Position numbers and translations under genes: made by a program. 7,014 nt of DNA from Acidobacteriota bacterium (GTDB lineage Bacteria; Acidobacteriota; UBA890), in assembly GCA_002722645.1 (NCBI GenBank), contig PBML01000014.1, positions 16,436 through 23,449 of the forward strand, in the 5' to 3' direction. The first letter of the stretch is position 1, and each line of letters starts with the position of its first letter. The notes beneath the pieces are model-generated. The model saw only the letters and a program-made list of their open reading frames with translations, was not told the DNA's origin and made no database searches. This document shows positions 1 to 6,351 of the stretch, piece after piece.

Positions 1-435
1 GATGAGGCTTTCTGGGCTGGCATCCGCGAATACTACCGTGAGTACCGCGATACCAATGCATTGACCGAAGACCTGCAACGCGTTATGGAAAAGGCTTCCA
101 AGCAGAATCTCAAACAATTCTTTCAACAATGGGCGTACGTGCCGGGTCACCCGATACTGGAGGGCACATGGCGCTATGACGCCAACGCTGGACAGCTCAA
201 CATCACCATTGAGCAAACCCAATCCAGCGAAACCATCTTTATGTTCCCGCTCGATATCGAAATCTCCATCAGTGAAGAAGTAACACGAGTTGAAACACTA
301 CAGATGCGTAGCGCCTTGGAAACGTTTTCTCTCTCTGTCGATTCTGCGCCGAGCACAGTCACCCTCGATCCTGATACCTGGTTACTATTCGAAGGTGAGC
401 TATCACAACAAGAAGGCGACGTATCTCGATACTGA
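1..435 (+). CDS. M1-family metallopeptidase (aminopeptidase N-like), C-terminal part
   Basis: This is an open frame from the first base to TGA at 433-435; the 144 residues seen are the end of a longer protein whose start lies outside the window. The beginning has the helical end of the M1 catalytic region: a phenylalanine-tryptophan, then IREYYREY, a DLQRVMEKAS segment and FFQQWAYVPGHP (about residues 39-51). This pattern of a helix followed by QW-x-Y-x-PGHP is typical of bacterial M1 peptidases just before the C-terminal beta domain. The remaining ~90 residues alternate hydrophobic and polar residues as a beta-sandwich would, and end in a DPDTWLLFE-like strand. The zinc motifs HExxH and GxMEN would lie upstream and cannot be checked, so activity is unproven here. 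M1 enzymes remove N-terminal amino acids from peptides; many of this kind are secreted or periplasmic. The stop codon overlaps the next start, so it is co-translated with the phosphatase. Confidence 0.85.
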   Translation, partial: DEAFWAGIREYYREYRDTNALTEDLQRVMEKASKQNLKQFFQQWAYVPGHPILEGTWRYDANAGQLNITIEQTQSSETIFMFPLDIEISISEEVTRVETLQMRSALETFSLSVDSAPSTVTLDPDTWLLFEGELSQQEGDVSRY

Positions 436-2102
436 TGTCAACCTGCCGACCTCGCAGACTCGTAGCCACCGCGATCATCGCTTCGGCGACGATGCTGGCA
501 AATTGCGGGCCCCCGCTAGTCACTCCCCCTCCTTTCGCAGAAGATACGCCCCGCTTGATGCTGTTTCTGGTCATCGACCAGTTCAGTCAGGAATATCTGG
601 TGCGCATGCGGCAGGTGTTGTCGGGGGGGTTCGGGTATTTGCTCGACAACGGCGTGGTCTTCACAAACGCACACCAAAACCATGCCAACACAGTCACCGG
701 CGCGGGGCACGCAACGCTGGCGACGGGATCTTATCCGCGACGCTCGGGGATAATCGGCAACGGGTGGTACGACCGCGAAACCGGTGAAGAGATCTATTCC
801 GTCGAAGACGAACAGCACCATCGTTCGCCGAGCAATCTCTTAGTCACCACGATCGGTGATTGGCTCAAAGACATGGATCCGCACTCAAAGATCTTCGCAG
901 CCAGTGGTAAGGACCGCAGCGCCATACTGACGGGCGGCCACCAGGCCGACGGCGCTTTTTGGGATAGCGACGGCAACTGGGAAACTAGCAGCTACTACTC
1001 AGAACCGGACTGGCTCGATGTATTCAACGACCGAAAGTGGCTCGATCAGTTCTTCGGCAAGTTGTGGGAGCCGCTACCGGTTGAAGACGATGTGCTCAAG
1101 GAACTGAGTATCGTCACACTAGATGAGGGCATCTACCAGCGTTCCTTTCCGTACGCCTTCGGCTCAAAGTCTTTGCTACCCAATAGCGATTTCTACGACG
1201 CCTTGAAATCGTCGCCTTTCAGCGATATGTACCTGGCGGAACTGGCAAAAACGATCATCGTTGAAGAGGAACTCGGCACTGACGAGCACCCTGACTTTCT
1301 TGGCCTTGCTTTCTCCGCGGTCGATAGCGTGGGTCACGATTTCGGTCCGCATAGCCGGGAAGTGCTCGATACGATTCTTCGACTCGATCAGACCTTGGCC
1401 GATTTGTTGAAGTTCGTCGATCAACTCATCGGACTGGACAATGTTGTCATCTCGCTAAGCTCTGACCATGGCGTCGTCCCGATACCTGCCTATCGTGAAT
1501 CGGTTGGCAACTGGGGCGAACAAGCGGATATGGACGACATCGCCTGTTTCCAGACTGCCGGGAGGGTCCTCAATGAACGGTACGGCGACACCGATTGGTT
1601 GAAAGTCGGTCGATATCTAAACGACGAGATGATTGAGGCGGCGGGGATCGGACGGTCCAAGATCGAGGGAGAGATCGCCGCCCTGCTCGCAACTTGCGAT
1701 TCCGTCGAGCACGTGTGGACTCGTGGCGAGTTGCTGGCAACCGAACCAACGTCAGCAGCCGAGCAACCTGCCGAGGGCGAGGCGTATTTCCGGCAGCTGT
1801 TCTTCAACAGCTACCACTCGGAGCGGAGCCCTGACTTCAGCTTGCAGTACGCACCCTACTACCTCGATTCCATGGGGCGCGGCTCGTCACACGGCACGCC
1901 ATACAAGTACGACACCTGGGTTCCGTTCATTGTCATCGCTCCGGGCTTCGGGTCACAGCAGATCAGCGACCGCGTCCACACCGCCGACATGGCACCAACG
2001 CTGGCCAGCATCATGGGCATCGAAACACCGACTAATCTAGACGGGGTCGACCTCAGCGCTTCCCCGGGCACGATGAGATCCTCGAGAGAACGGAATCCAT
2101 AG
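435..2102 (+). CDS. PafA-like alkaline phosphatase, predicted exported lipoprotein
   Basis: This 555-residue protein belongs to the alkaline phosphatase superfamily and looks like PafA, a phosphate-irrepressible phosphomonoesterase. Metal ligands are visible in the expected order: D48 (VIDQ), D297 and H301 (VDSVGH), D344 and H345 (SSDHG), and H486 (SSHGTPY). T88 in HANTVTGAGH is the likely nucleophile; N109 in GIIGNGWYDR lies 21 residues later, the spacing I recall for PafA T79/N100. K159 and R161 (GKDR) match the phosphate-contacting pair that separates PafA-type monoesterases from NPP-type diesterases. The N-terminus is basic (CRPRR), then hydrophobic, then LANC with C24; this resembles a lipobox but has an unusual Asn before the Cys, so it may be lipidated or simply exported. 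ATG at 435 shares its A with the peptidase stop, which supports coupling; the next ATG (codon 20) would destroy the signal peptide. No sulfatase CxPxR motif is present. Confidence 0.9.
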   Translation: MSTCRPRRLVATAIIASATMLANCGPPLVTPPPFAEDTPRLMLFLVIDQFSQEYLVRMRQVLSGGFGYLLDNGVVFTNAHQNHANTVTGAGHATLATGSYPRRSGIIGNGWYDRETGEEIYSVEDEQHHRSPSNLLVTTIGDWLKDMDPHSKIFAASGKDRSAILTGGHQADGAFWDSDGNWETSSYYSEPDWLDVFNDRKWLDQFFGKLWEPLPVEDDVLKELSIVTLDEGIYQRSFPYAFGSKSLLPNSDFYDALKSSPFSDMYLAELAKTIIVEEELGTDEHPDFLGLAFSAVDSVGHDFGPHSREVLDTILRLDQTLADLLKFVDQLIGLDNVVISLSSDHGVVPIPAYRESVGNWGEQADMDDIACFQTAGRVLNERYGDTDWLKVGRYLNDEMIEAAGIGRSKIEGEIAALLATCDSVEHVWTRGELLATEPTSAAEQPAEGEAYFRQLFFNSYHSERSPDFSLQYAPYYLDSMGRGSSHGTPYKYDTWVPFIVIAPGFGSQQISDRVHTADMAPTLASIMGIETPTNLDGVDLSASPGTMRSSRERNP

Positions 2103-2142
2103 ACGCCGCCATAGAAAGTTCTCTTGATTCCCTTCTAATCGC

Positions 2143-3723
2143 TTAACGGTCAACGCTGCGCACCAAACGACCTCCCCACCGCATGCCGCGATGGTCAGCG
2201 GGCTTGTTGATATCCTCGCGGTCTGACACCTGAAGTCGACGAATACCAAAGGTCCAATCGCCGCCGCGAGTACCGATGCCATCGGCGTTAAGTACCTCGT
2301 ACCCGCCGCGCGCGGCGCGGCGCGCTCCTGGCCACCACTCGACTTCCTCACCAGCCGCATTGCCCGCAGGCGACAACTCGCCATCACCGTGGCGACCCTG
2401 GTAGCGACGGCCGACCGAACGGCCAACGGTCACGACCATCTCGGCCACATTGCCACTCATCTCAGTAACCCGATAATACGAACCACCGAAACCCAAGCGT
2501 GATGCCGCCAACGGCACGAAGGCACCAACTCGGAGCGGGCCCGATACACTACTCACCAGTCCGATCGTTCCGTCGAACGCAACGTTGGCACCTGGGCCCT
2601 GGTTGCTAATAAGTTCCTCAGGTGTGTCGTCATCTTGCAAGACATACTTACCAGCTGGTGGTGCCTCCGGGCCCCAGGCAAATTCTCCGGGGCCAGGGTA
2701 ACGATCACCCCGAGCCGCCTTCTCAAACTCCAGTTCGCTCATGGGACGCAACCCGCTCCAGTCTGCAAACGCCGCAACGTCCATCCACGACAACCAGTTG
2801 GCGGCGCGATTGTAGGGCACCACACGAAAAGGCGCGTCGGGTGAGATCGCGTAGCGATGCTCCTCTCCCACTGACACATTTGGGGAGGGGTTACGCGTGC
2901 CCTGCTGGGAAGAGTCAATCAGGTTGAGAAAGCGGGCATATTCGCCCTGGGTAAGCTCGCTTTTCATCACATAGAACGACCTGAAGCCTTTGGGAAACTC
3001 AGCTGGAAGCGTCTGCTTCTTTTCGTTGGAAAAATCGTCCCAGAACTGCTGTGCGGTGGCGCTTGAAACGCGCCGGTTGTGGTTTCCGAGGCTATTTTCC
3101 CCACCGCCCCCGAGTGTTATCGCAGCTTCACTGTTGATTTCGAACGGCTGTTGCGACAACCCACGCTCGAACTGGGCAGCGAGCACCGCCGCCACGGTAG
3201 TGCCGTCACCGACCATGAACGGCCCTTCCGGGATGTTAACCATCTGTAACGCGATAACCTCGATCTCTACAGGGGTACTCCTGGCAACGCCATCACCCAT
3301 AAGCGGCCAGGATAGGGACACCTGATCCCAGTCGATGGAGCTGAAACCGTCGTCAGCACGGTGTAGGAATATGCCACGGCCATCTTCAGATGGAGCAAGC
3401 GTCGCCAACACACCATTATTTTCACCGATGCGATGCGCCGAGGGAACTGGTGAGATGCCAGCATGGCGCCACGATTGCCCGGGTTCACGAAATTTCACAA
3501 ACAACCACACCGCATCCCAGTTCAGATCGTCCCGGAATGAATTTTCCCAGGCAATATCAAAGATAACGCTCGCCGGTTGAGCATCCGTCAGCGGCATCTT
3601 GAGTGTGACGTTTTCGATCCGCACTTCCGAGTATCCGCCGGCACCAAACCCGCTACAGCCAACCACCGATGCCATTAGCAACACGAGAGCGAGGAAACGA
3701 CCTTCGTGCACCTCAGACACCAC
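2143..3723 (-). CDS. SUMF1/formylglycine-generating-enzyme-like lipoprotein
   Basis: This 526-residue protein starts at GTG 3723 (a second GTG follows directly at 3720); an in-frame TGA lies seven codons upstream, and GAAGG sits about 9 bases before the start. A signal peptide (hydrophobic LALVLLMASV) ends in the lipobox VVGC, giving lipidated C23. Residues 30-160 form a beta-rich domain with NWDAVWLFVKFRE and GRGIFLHR, an N-terminal module I recall from many FGE-like lipoproteins. The FGE-sulfatase domain follows: VNIPEGPFMVGDG (163-174), FYVMKSELTQGEYARFLN (250-267), NWLSWMDVAAFADWSGLRPMSELEFEKAARG (309-339), EFAWG, TEMSGNVAEM (420-429), RGGDW (486-490) and a degenerate GMRWGGRLVR end. No other cysteine exists, so the classical FGE cysteine pair is missing, and I see no EgtB-type HxxxHxE motif. 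It may be a binding or structural lipoprotein, as GldJ/GldK-type proteins are, or an unknown enzyme. It converges on the phosphatase 40 bases away. Confidence 0.85.
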   Translation of the reverse strand: MVSEVHEGRFLALVLLMASVVGCSGFGAGGYSEVRIENVTLKMPLTDAQPASVIFDIAWENSFRDDLNWDAVWLFVKFREPGQSWRHAGISPVPSAHRIGENNGVLATLAPSEDGRGIFLHRADDGFSSIDWDQVSLSWPLMGDGVARSTPVEIEVIALQMVNIPEGPFMVGDGTTVAAVLAAQFERGLSQQPFEINSEAAITLGGGGENSLGNHNRRVSSATAQQFWDDFSNEKKQTLPAEFPKGFRSFYVMKSELTQGEYARFLNLIDSSQQGTRNPSPNVSVGEEHRYAISPDAPFRVVPYNRAANWLSWMDVAAFADWSGLRPMSELEFEKAARGDRYPGPGEFAWGPEAPPAGKYVLQDDDTPEELISNQGPGANVAFDGTIGLVSSVSGPLRVGAFVPLAASRLGFGGSYYRVTEMSGNVAEMVVTVGRSVGRRYQGRHGDGELSPAGNAAGEEVEWWPGARRAARGGYEVLNADGIGTRGGDWTFGIRRLQVSDREDINKPADHRGMRWGGRLVRSVDR

Positions 3724-3808
3724 TGGTTGGTACCTTCACGGACGCCGCCACAGATCCGAGCCTAGTAACTGACAGCAGTTTAAGCTTGATCTCACGGCTA
3801 TTGCGCAT
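3713..3808 (-). CDS. Short ORF (31 codons) upstream of and overlapping the SUMF1-like lipoprotein gene
   Basis: Reading the minus strand from ATG 3808 gives 31 codons ending at TGA 3715-3713. AGGAG lies 7 bases before the ATG, a better ribosome binding site than that of any other gene start in the window. The peptide is basic at its start (R2, R5, K8, K10, with one acidic residue E6), then mildly hydrophobic (LLSVTRLGSVAASV), net charge about +5. Its last 11 bases overlap the GTG start of the lipoprotein gene in a different frame, an arrangement that suits translational coupling or a leader peptide. I recognise no family. Alternatives are a chance ORF, or an older start of the lipoprotein separated by a frameshift; the latter is less likely because the lipoprotein has its own signal peptide immediately after GTG. 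Confidence 0.45.
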   Translation of the reverse strand: MRNSREIKLKLLSVTRLGSVAASVKVPTSGV

Positions 3809-3925
3809 CGAAATACTCCTGCCAAAACTAGCTGATTCTATGATTCTGACAAGTACCAGGTAGGAGCGCAAAGATCATAAAGGCTAGCCTGAACGTCAAG
3901 CTGATCGAATGTCAAGTAGCCATCA
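3724..3925 (-). promoter_or_regulatory. Leader/intergenic region of the lipoprotein gene with candidate promoter
   Basis: This 202-base gap separates the DUF819 stop from the lipoprotein start. On the minus strand it contains TATGAT (3879-3874, one mismatch to the -10 consensus), preceded by the perfect palindrome AGGCTAGCCT (3881-3890) and two TTGAC-containing copies upstream. The nearer TTGACG is only 14 bases from TATGAT, shorter than the usual 16-18, so the promoter match is imperfect. A start near 3867 would leave about 60 bases before the short ORF. I see no stem followed by a T-run that would end DUF819 transcription, so read-through from it is possible. Confidence 0.3.
3891..3916. repeat. 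Imperfect 10-base direct repeat, 16-base period
   Basis: GAACGTCAAG (3891-3900) recurs as GAATGTCAAG (3907-3916), with one mismatch and a 6-base spacer. On the minus strand the copies read CTTGACATTC and CTTGACGTTC, so each also contains a -35-like TTGAC. They stand just upstream of the palindrome AGGCTAGCCT at 3881-3890. They could be tandem regulator sites or a duplicated -35 element; chance is not excluded for repeats this short. Confidence 0.4.
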
Positions 3926-5158
3926 CTAGCCACCGATGTAGAACCGAATCACGGTGCCAAGCGCCGCCCCCGTGTAATTCCCGATTGCGTACCCAAGGAG
4001 ACCAACTGCAATTCCCGGCAATAAAAGGTGCGAGTACCCACGTGTGCCAGCCAGGGCCATTGCCGAGGCAGGCCCACCGATGTTCGCCTGCGAGGCAACC
4101 GCTAATGTGGGTGCGTCGATACCGGCTAAGCGACCGATCCCGAAGATAATGATTCCGTGGACCGCGACGGTTGCCAACGCGAAATAGAAAACAGCCGGGC
4201 CGATCACAAATATGTTAGCAATCACTGACTGCGCACCGTTGGCAGCAAGAAACAGATGCAGCAGGTAGTTGCCCCACATGGCACTGCCCGATAACTCTTT
4301 GACTGCAGGAATCTGAGCAACAAGCAACACCAACGTTGTCAGCACTAGAACCTCGGGCACGCCAACAACACCAGCCAGCCAGTCAGCGAACCAAACCAAC
4401 CCGACCGCGAGCATGACCAGCGTTGCAGCCTCGACAAGTGAAACAGCGTTGATAGTGCTGTGCAGGCTCTTCTTTAGGTCCGGAGAAATCCCCGTTGCGC
4501 CGACCTCCTCGCCTACTTCTTCAAGATCTGTTTCAAGCACTAAATTTGAATGGGACAGTTCTGCAGTTATGTTTGAAGTAAGTTCGTTACTTTCGGGCTC
4601 TACTGCGCCGAGATCATGCTCCGCGCGAGGCAATAGTAAGGGGATTGAAAGACAGGCAATGAGCCAAATGGCTGTGATCGCAACATCAGCGGCAACCGCA
4701 GCACTGAACATATCGCTGCTAGTCTCAAAGTACTCACCAAGGGCAGCGAAGTTCACACCGCCACCCATGTACGTCCCCGTATACTGTCCCGCTATTTTGT
4801 AAGTCTCCGGGCCTACGGAGTCACTCAGCAGCAACGCTGCCGAAGACGCCCCCAAGACCGTGCCAACGGCACCGATGAAAAACGCAACCAGCATTTGGGG
4901 CCCGGCGCTAAACACCGATCGCAGATCAACCGTAAGCAAAATCAGCACAATGGCGACACTCACCCCGGTGCTAGCGAGGAATTCATAGATCGGTGACTTA
5001 TCGGGCAACAGACCAGCGTTCGACAACGCCATCGCCAGCAAAATCGCGACCAGAACAGAGCCTAGGGCACGGAAGACCTTGATGTTTCGGGAAAGCTGAA
5101 TCGACACGTAGACGACCGCCGTCAAAACGACGAGTACGGCGAAAGGATCAGTGATCAT
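3926..5158 (-). CDS. DUF819-family multi-spanning membrane protein
   Basis: The frame encodes 410 residues from ATG 5158. The frame stays open to an earlier ATG at 5206, but those 16 extra residues (polar, GHSCGQYR) do not fit before the first membrane helix and would run past the divergent promoter space, so I prefer 5158; neither start has a good Shine-Dalgarno. Hydrophobic helices fill most of residues 5-180 and 235-410, in two halves. Each half has a glycine-rich broken-helix motif: KIAGQYTGTYMGGGVNFAAL (121-140) and SQANIGGPASAMALA (356-370). This is the DUF819 signature, and the duplicated layout recalls inverted-repeat ion or organic-anion transporters. Between the halves, residues about 178-232 form a hydrophilic, acidic loop (LETDLEEVGEEVG). 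Transport is inferred from topology; the substrate is unknown. It is transcribed towards the SUMF1-like lipoprotein gene and diverges from the radical SAM gene. Confidence 0.85.
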   Translation of the reverse strand: MITDPFAVLVVLTAVVYVSIQLSRNIKVFRALGSVLVAILLAMALSNAGLLPDKSPIYEFLASTGVSVAIVLILLTVDLRSVFSAGPQMLVAFFIGAVGTVLGASSAALLLSDSVGPETYKIAGQYTGTYMGGGVNFAALGEYFETSSDMFSAAVAADVAITAIWLIACLSIPLLLPRAEHDLGAVEPESNELTSNITAELSHSNLVLETDLEEVGEEVGATGISPDLKKSLHSTINAVSLVEAATLVMLAVGLVWFADWLAGVVGVPEVLVLTTLVLLVAQIPAVKELSGSAMWGNYLLHLFLAANGAQSVIANIFVIGPAVFYFALATVAVHGIIIFGIGRLAGIDAPTLAVASQANIGGPASAMALAGTRGYSHLLLPGIAVGLLGYAIGNYTGAALGTVIRFYIGG

Positions 5159-5209
5159 ACGGACTACTCTATACTGGCCACACGAGTGTCCCGCACCGGG
5201 ACGCATGGC
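5159..5209. promoter_or_regulatory. Divergent promoter region between DUF819 and radical SAM genes
   Basis: The 51 bases between the two preferred starts must hold both promoters if each gene is transcribed on its own. TATACT (5170-5175, +) is one mismatch from the -10 consensus and would give a leader of roughly 28 bases for the radical SAM gene; no -35 hexamer is found 17 bases before it. On the minus strand, TATAGA overlaps the same place and would give an almost leaderless DUF819 transcript. The evidence is weak. Confidence 0.3.
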
Positions 5210-6298
5210 ATGGGAGCCAACGTGGCCCTCGATTCATATCCCGGCCAATTTTGGCACAAGCTCGACGACAACCGACTGCAGTGTGACTTGTGCCCACGTT
5301 ATTGCCGCCTCCGCAACGGACAACGAGGCCACTGTTTCGTGCGCGCCAACGAGGACGGTGCGATCGTATTGACGACGTATGGTCGATCAAGCGGATTTTG
5401 CGTCGACCCAATCGAGAAGAAACCGCTCAACCACTTCTTGCCCGGAACTCCGGCGCTATCGTTCGGCACCGCTGGTTGTAACCTCGCCTGCAAATTCTGC
5501 CAGAACTGGGACATCAGCAAGTCACGTGAATTCGACACGCTGGCCGACCAGGCCTCACCGGAAGCCATCGCCCAGGCAGCTAAGAAGGCAAGGTGCCGCA
5601 GCGTGGCGTTCACTTACAACGACCCCGTGATTTTCCATGAGTACGCAGTCGATGTGGCTCAAGCTTGTCGTGAAGTCGGCATCAAAGCCGTCGCCGTTAC
5701 TGCCGGCTACGTATGCCCAGACCCAAGAGTCGAGTTTTACCGTCACATGGACGCCGCCAACATTGATCTGAAGGCGTTCACCGACGAGTTCTACAATAAA
5801 GTGACTCTTTCCGATCTTTCCACAGTGCTCGAAACGCTCGTGTACCTGAAACACCAAACTGATGTCTGGTTCGAGATCACCAATCTGCTGATCCCAGGCC
5901 TCAATGATTCTGATGCCGAACTCAACGAGATGACTTCGTGGGTTGTCAAAGAATTGGGGGCTGATGTGCCGATGCACTTCACAGCGTTTCACCCGGACTA
6001 CAAGATGATGGACACCTCTCCGACGTCACCGTTGACATTGACCCGGGCAAGGGAGATCGCCCGCAATAATGGCGTTCGATACGCTTACACGGGAAATGTC
6101 CACGATGAGACTGGCGGCAGCACTTATTGCCACGAGTGCGGAGGCCGTCTTATCGGGCGTGACTGGTACGAACTGACCTCGTGGGAACTCGACGAAGCCG
6201 GAGCCTGCACCAACTGTGGAACAGTTTGCCCTGGTGTTTTTGAAGCCCTGCCGGGAACCTGGGGCGCTAAACGAGCGCCGTTGCGTATCGCTTCTTAG
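5210..6298 (+). CDS. amrS: AmmeMemoRadiSam system radical SAM enzyme
   Basis: From ATG 5210 this protein has 362 residues; GTG 5186 would add eight, but the conserved family sequence begins only at QFWHKL (residue 13), and a GGGA lies 8 bases before the ATG. The N-terminal cluster is CDLCPRYC...C (C25, C28, C32, C42). It is followed by TTYGRSSGFCVDPIEKKPLNHFLPGT and then the radical SAM motif C90-xxx-C94-xx-C97 in AGCNLACKFCQNW, which binds the 4Fe-4S cluster that cleaves S-adenosylmethionine. AFTYNDPVIFHEY (133-145), NIDLKAFTDEFY and HFTAFHPDYKM are further family blocks. The end has a zinc-ribbon-like pair, C307-HE-C310 and C333-TN-C336. The length and motifs are complete, so it should be functional. 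The family occurs with an AMMECR1-domain protein and a Memo-like protein, neither of which is in this window; its substrate is not established to my knowledge. It is cytoplasmic and apparently monocistronic here. Confidence 0.92.
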   Translation: MGANVALDSYPGQFWHKLDDNRLQCDLCPRYCRLRNGQRGHCFVRANEDGAIVLTTYGRSSGFCVDPIEKKPLNHFLPGTPALSFGTAGCNLACKFCQNWDISKSREFDTLADQASPEAIAQAAKKARCRSVAFTYNDPVIFHEYAVDVAQACREVGIKAVAVTAGYVCPDPRVEFYRHMDAANIDLKAFTDEFYNKVTLSDLSTVLETLVYLKHQTDVWFEITNLLIPGLNDSDAELNEMTSWVVKELGADVPMHFTAFHPDYKMMDTSPTSPLTLTRAREIARNNGVRYAYTGNVHDETGGSTYCHECGGRLIGRDWYELTSWELDEAGACTNCGTVCPGVFEALPGTWGAKRAPLRIAS

Positions 6299-6351
6299 CT
6301 AGTAAACGTTCGCCGCTGGTGTGCGAAAGCTCCGGCAGCACCGCATTAGTC

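Noticed and set aside
290..787. 165-residue plus-strand frame across the peptidase/phosphatase junction
   Set aside because: It lies in another frame over two well-supported genes, is Arg/His-rich and low in complexity as a shadow frame would be, and has no recognisable motif.
2103..2142. Possible bidirectional terminator between the convergent phosphatase and lipoprotein genes
   Set aside because: I could not find an inverted repeat of useful length or a T-run in these 40 bases.
2305..2316. Perfect 12-base palindrome GCCGCGCGCGGC
   Set aside because: It lies inside the lipoprotein coding sequence, over codons for an Arg/Ala/Gly-rich stretch (RRAARGG), and is explained by GC-rich codons; no sign of a functional site.
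435..3723. Convergent alkaline-phosphatase-superfamily and SUMF1-like genes as a sulfatase plus maturase pair
   Set aside because: The phosphatase uses a Thr at the nucleophile position and has no CxPxR sulfatase motif, and the SUMF1-like protein lacks the catalytic cysteines, so formylglycine maturation is not supported.
3713..3808. The short ORF as the true N-terminus of the lipoprotein, split by a frameshift
   Set aside because: The lipoprotein has a complete signal peptide and lipobox directly after its own GTG; joining the frames would bury that signal 30 residues inside the protein.
6299..6351. Possible terminator between amrS and the E1 beta gene
   Set aside because: Short complementary pieces such as GCTG/CAGC exist, but they form only a 4-base stem with a long loop and no T-tract.
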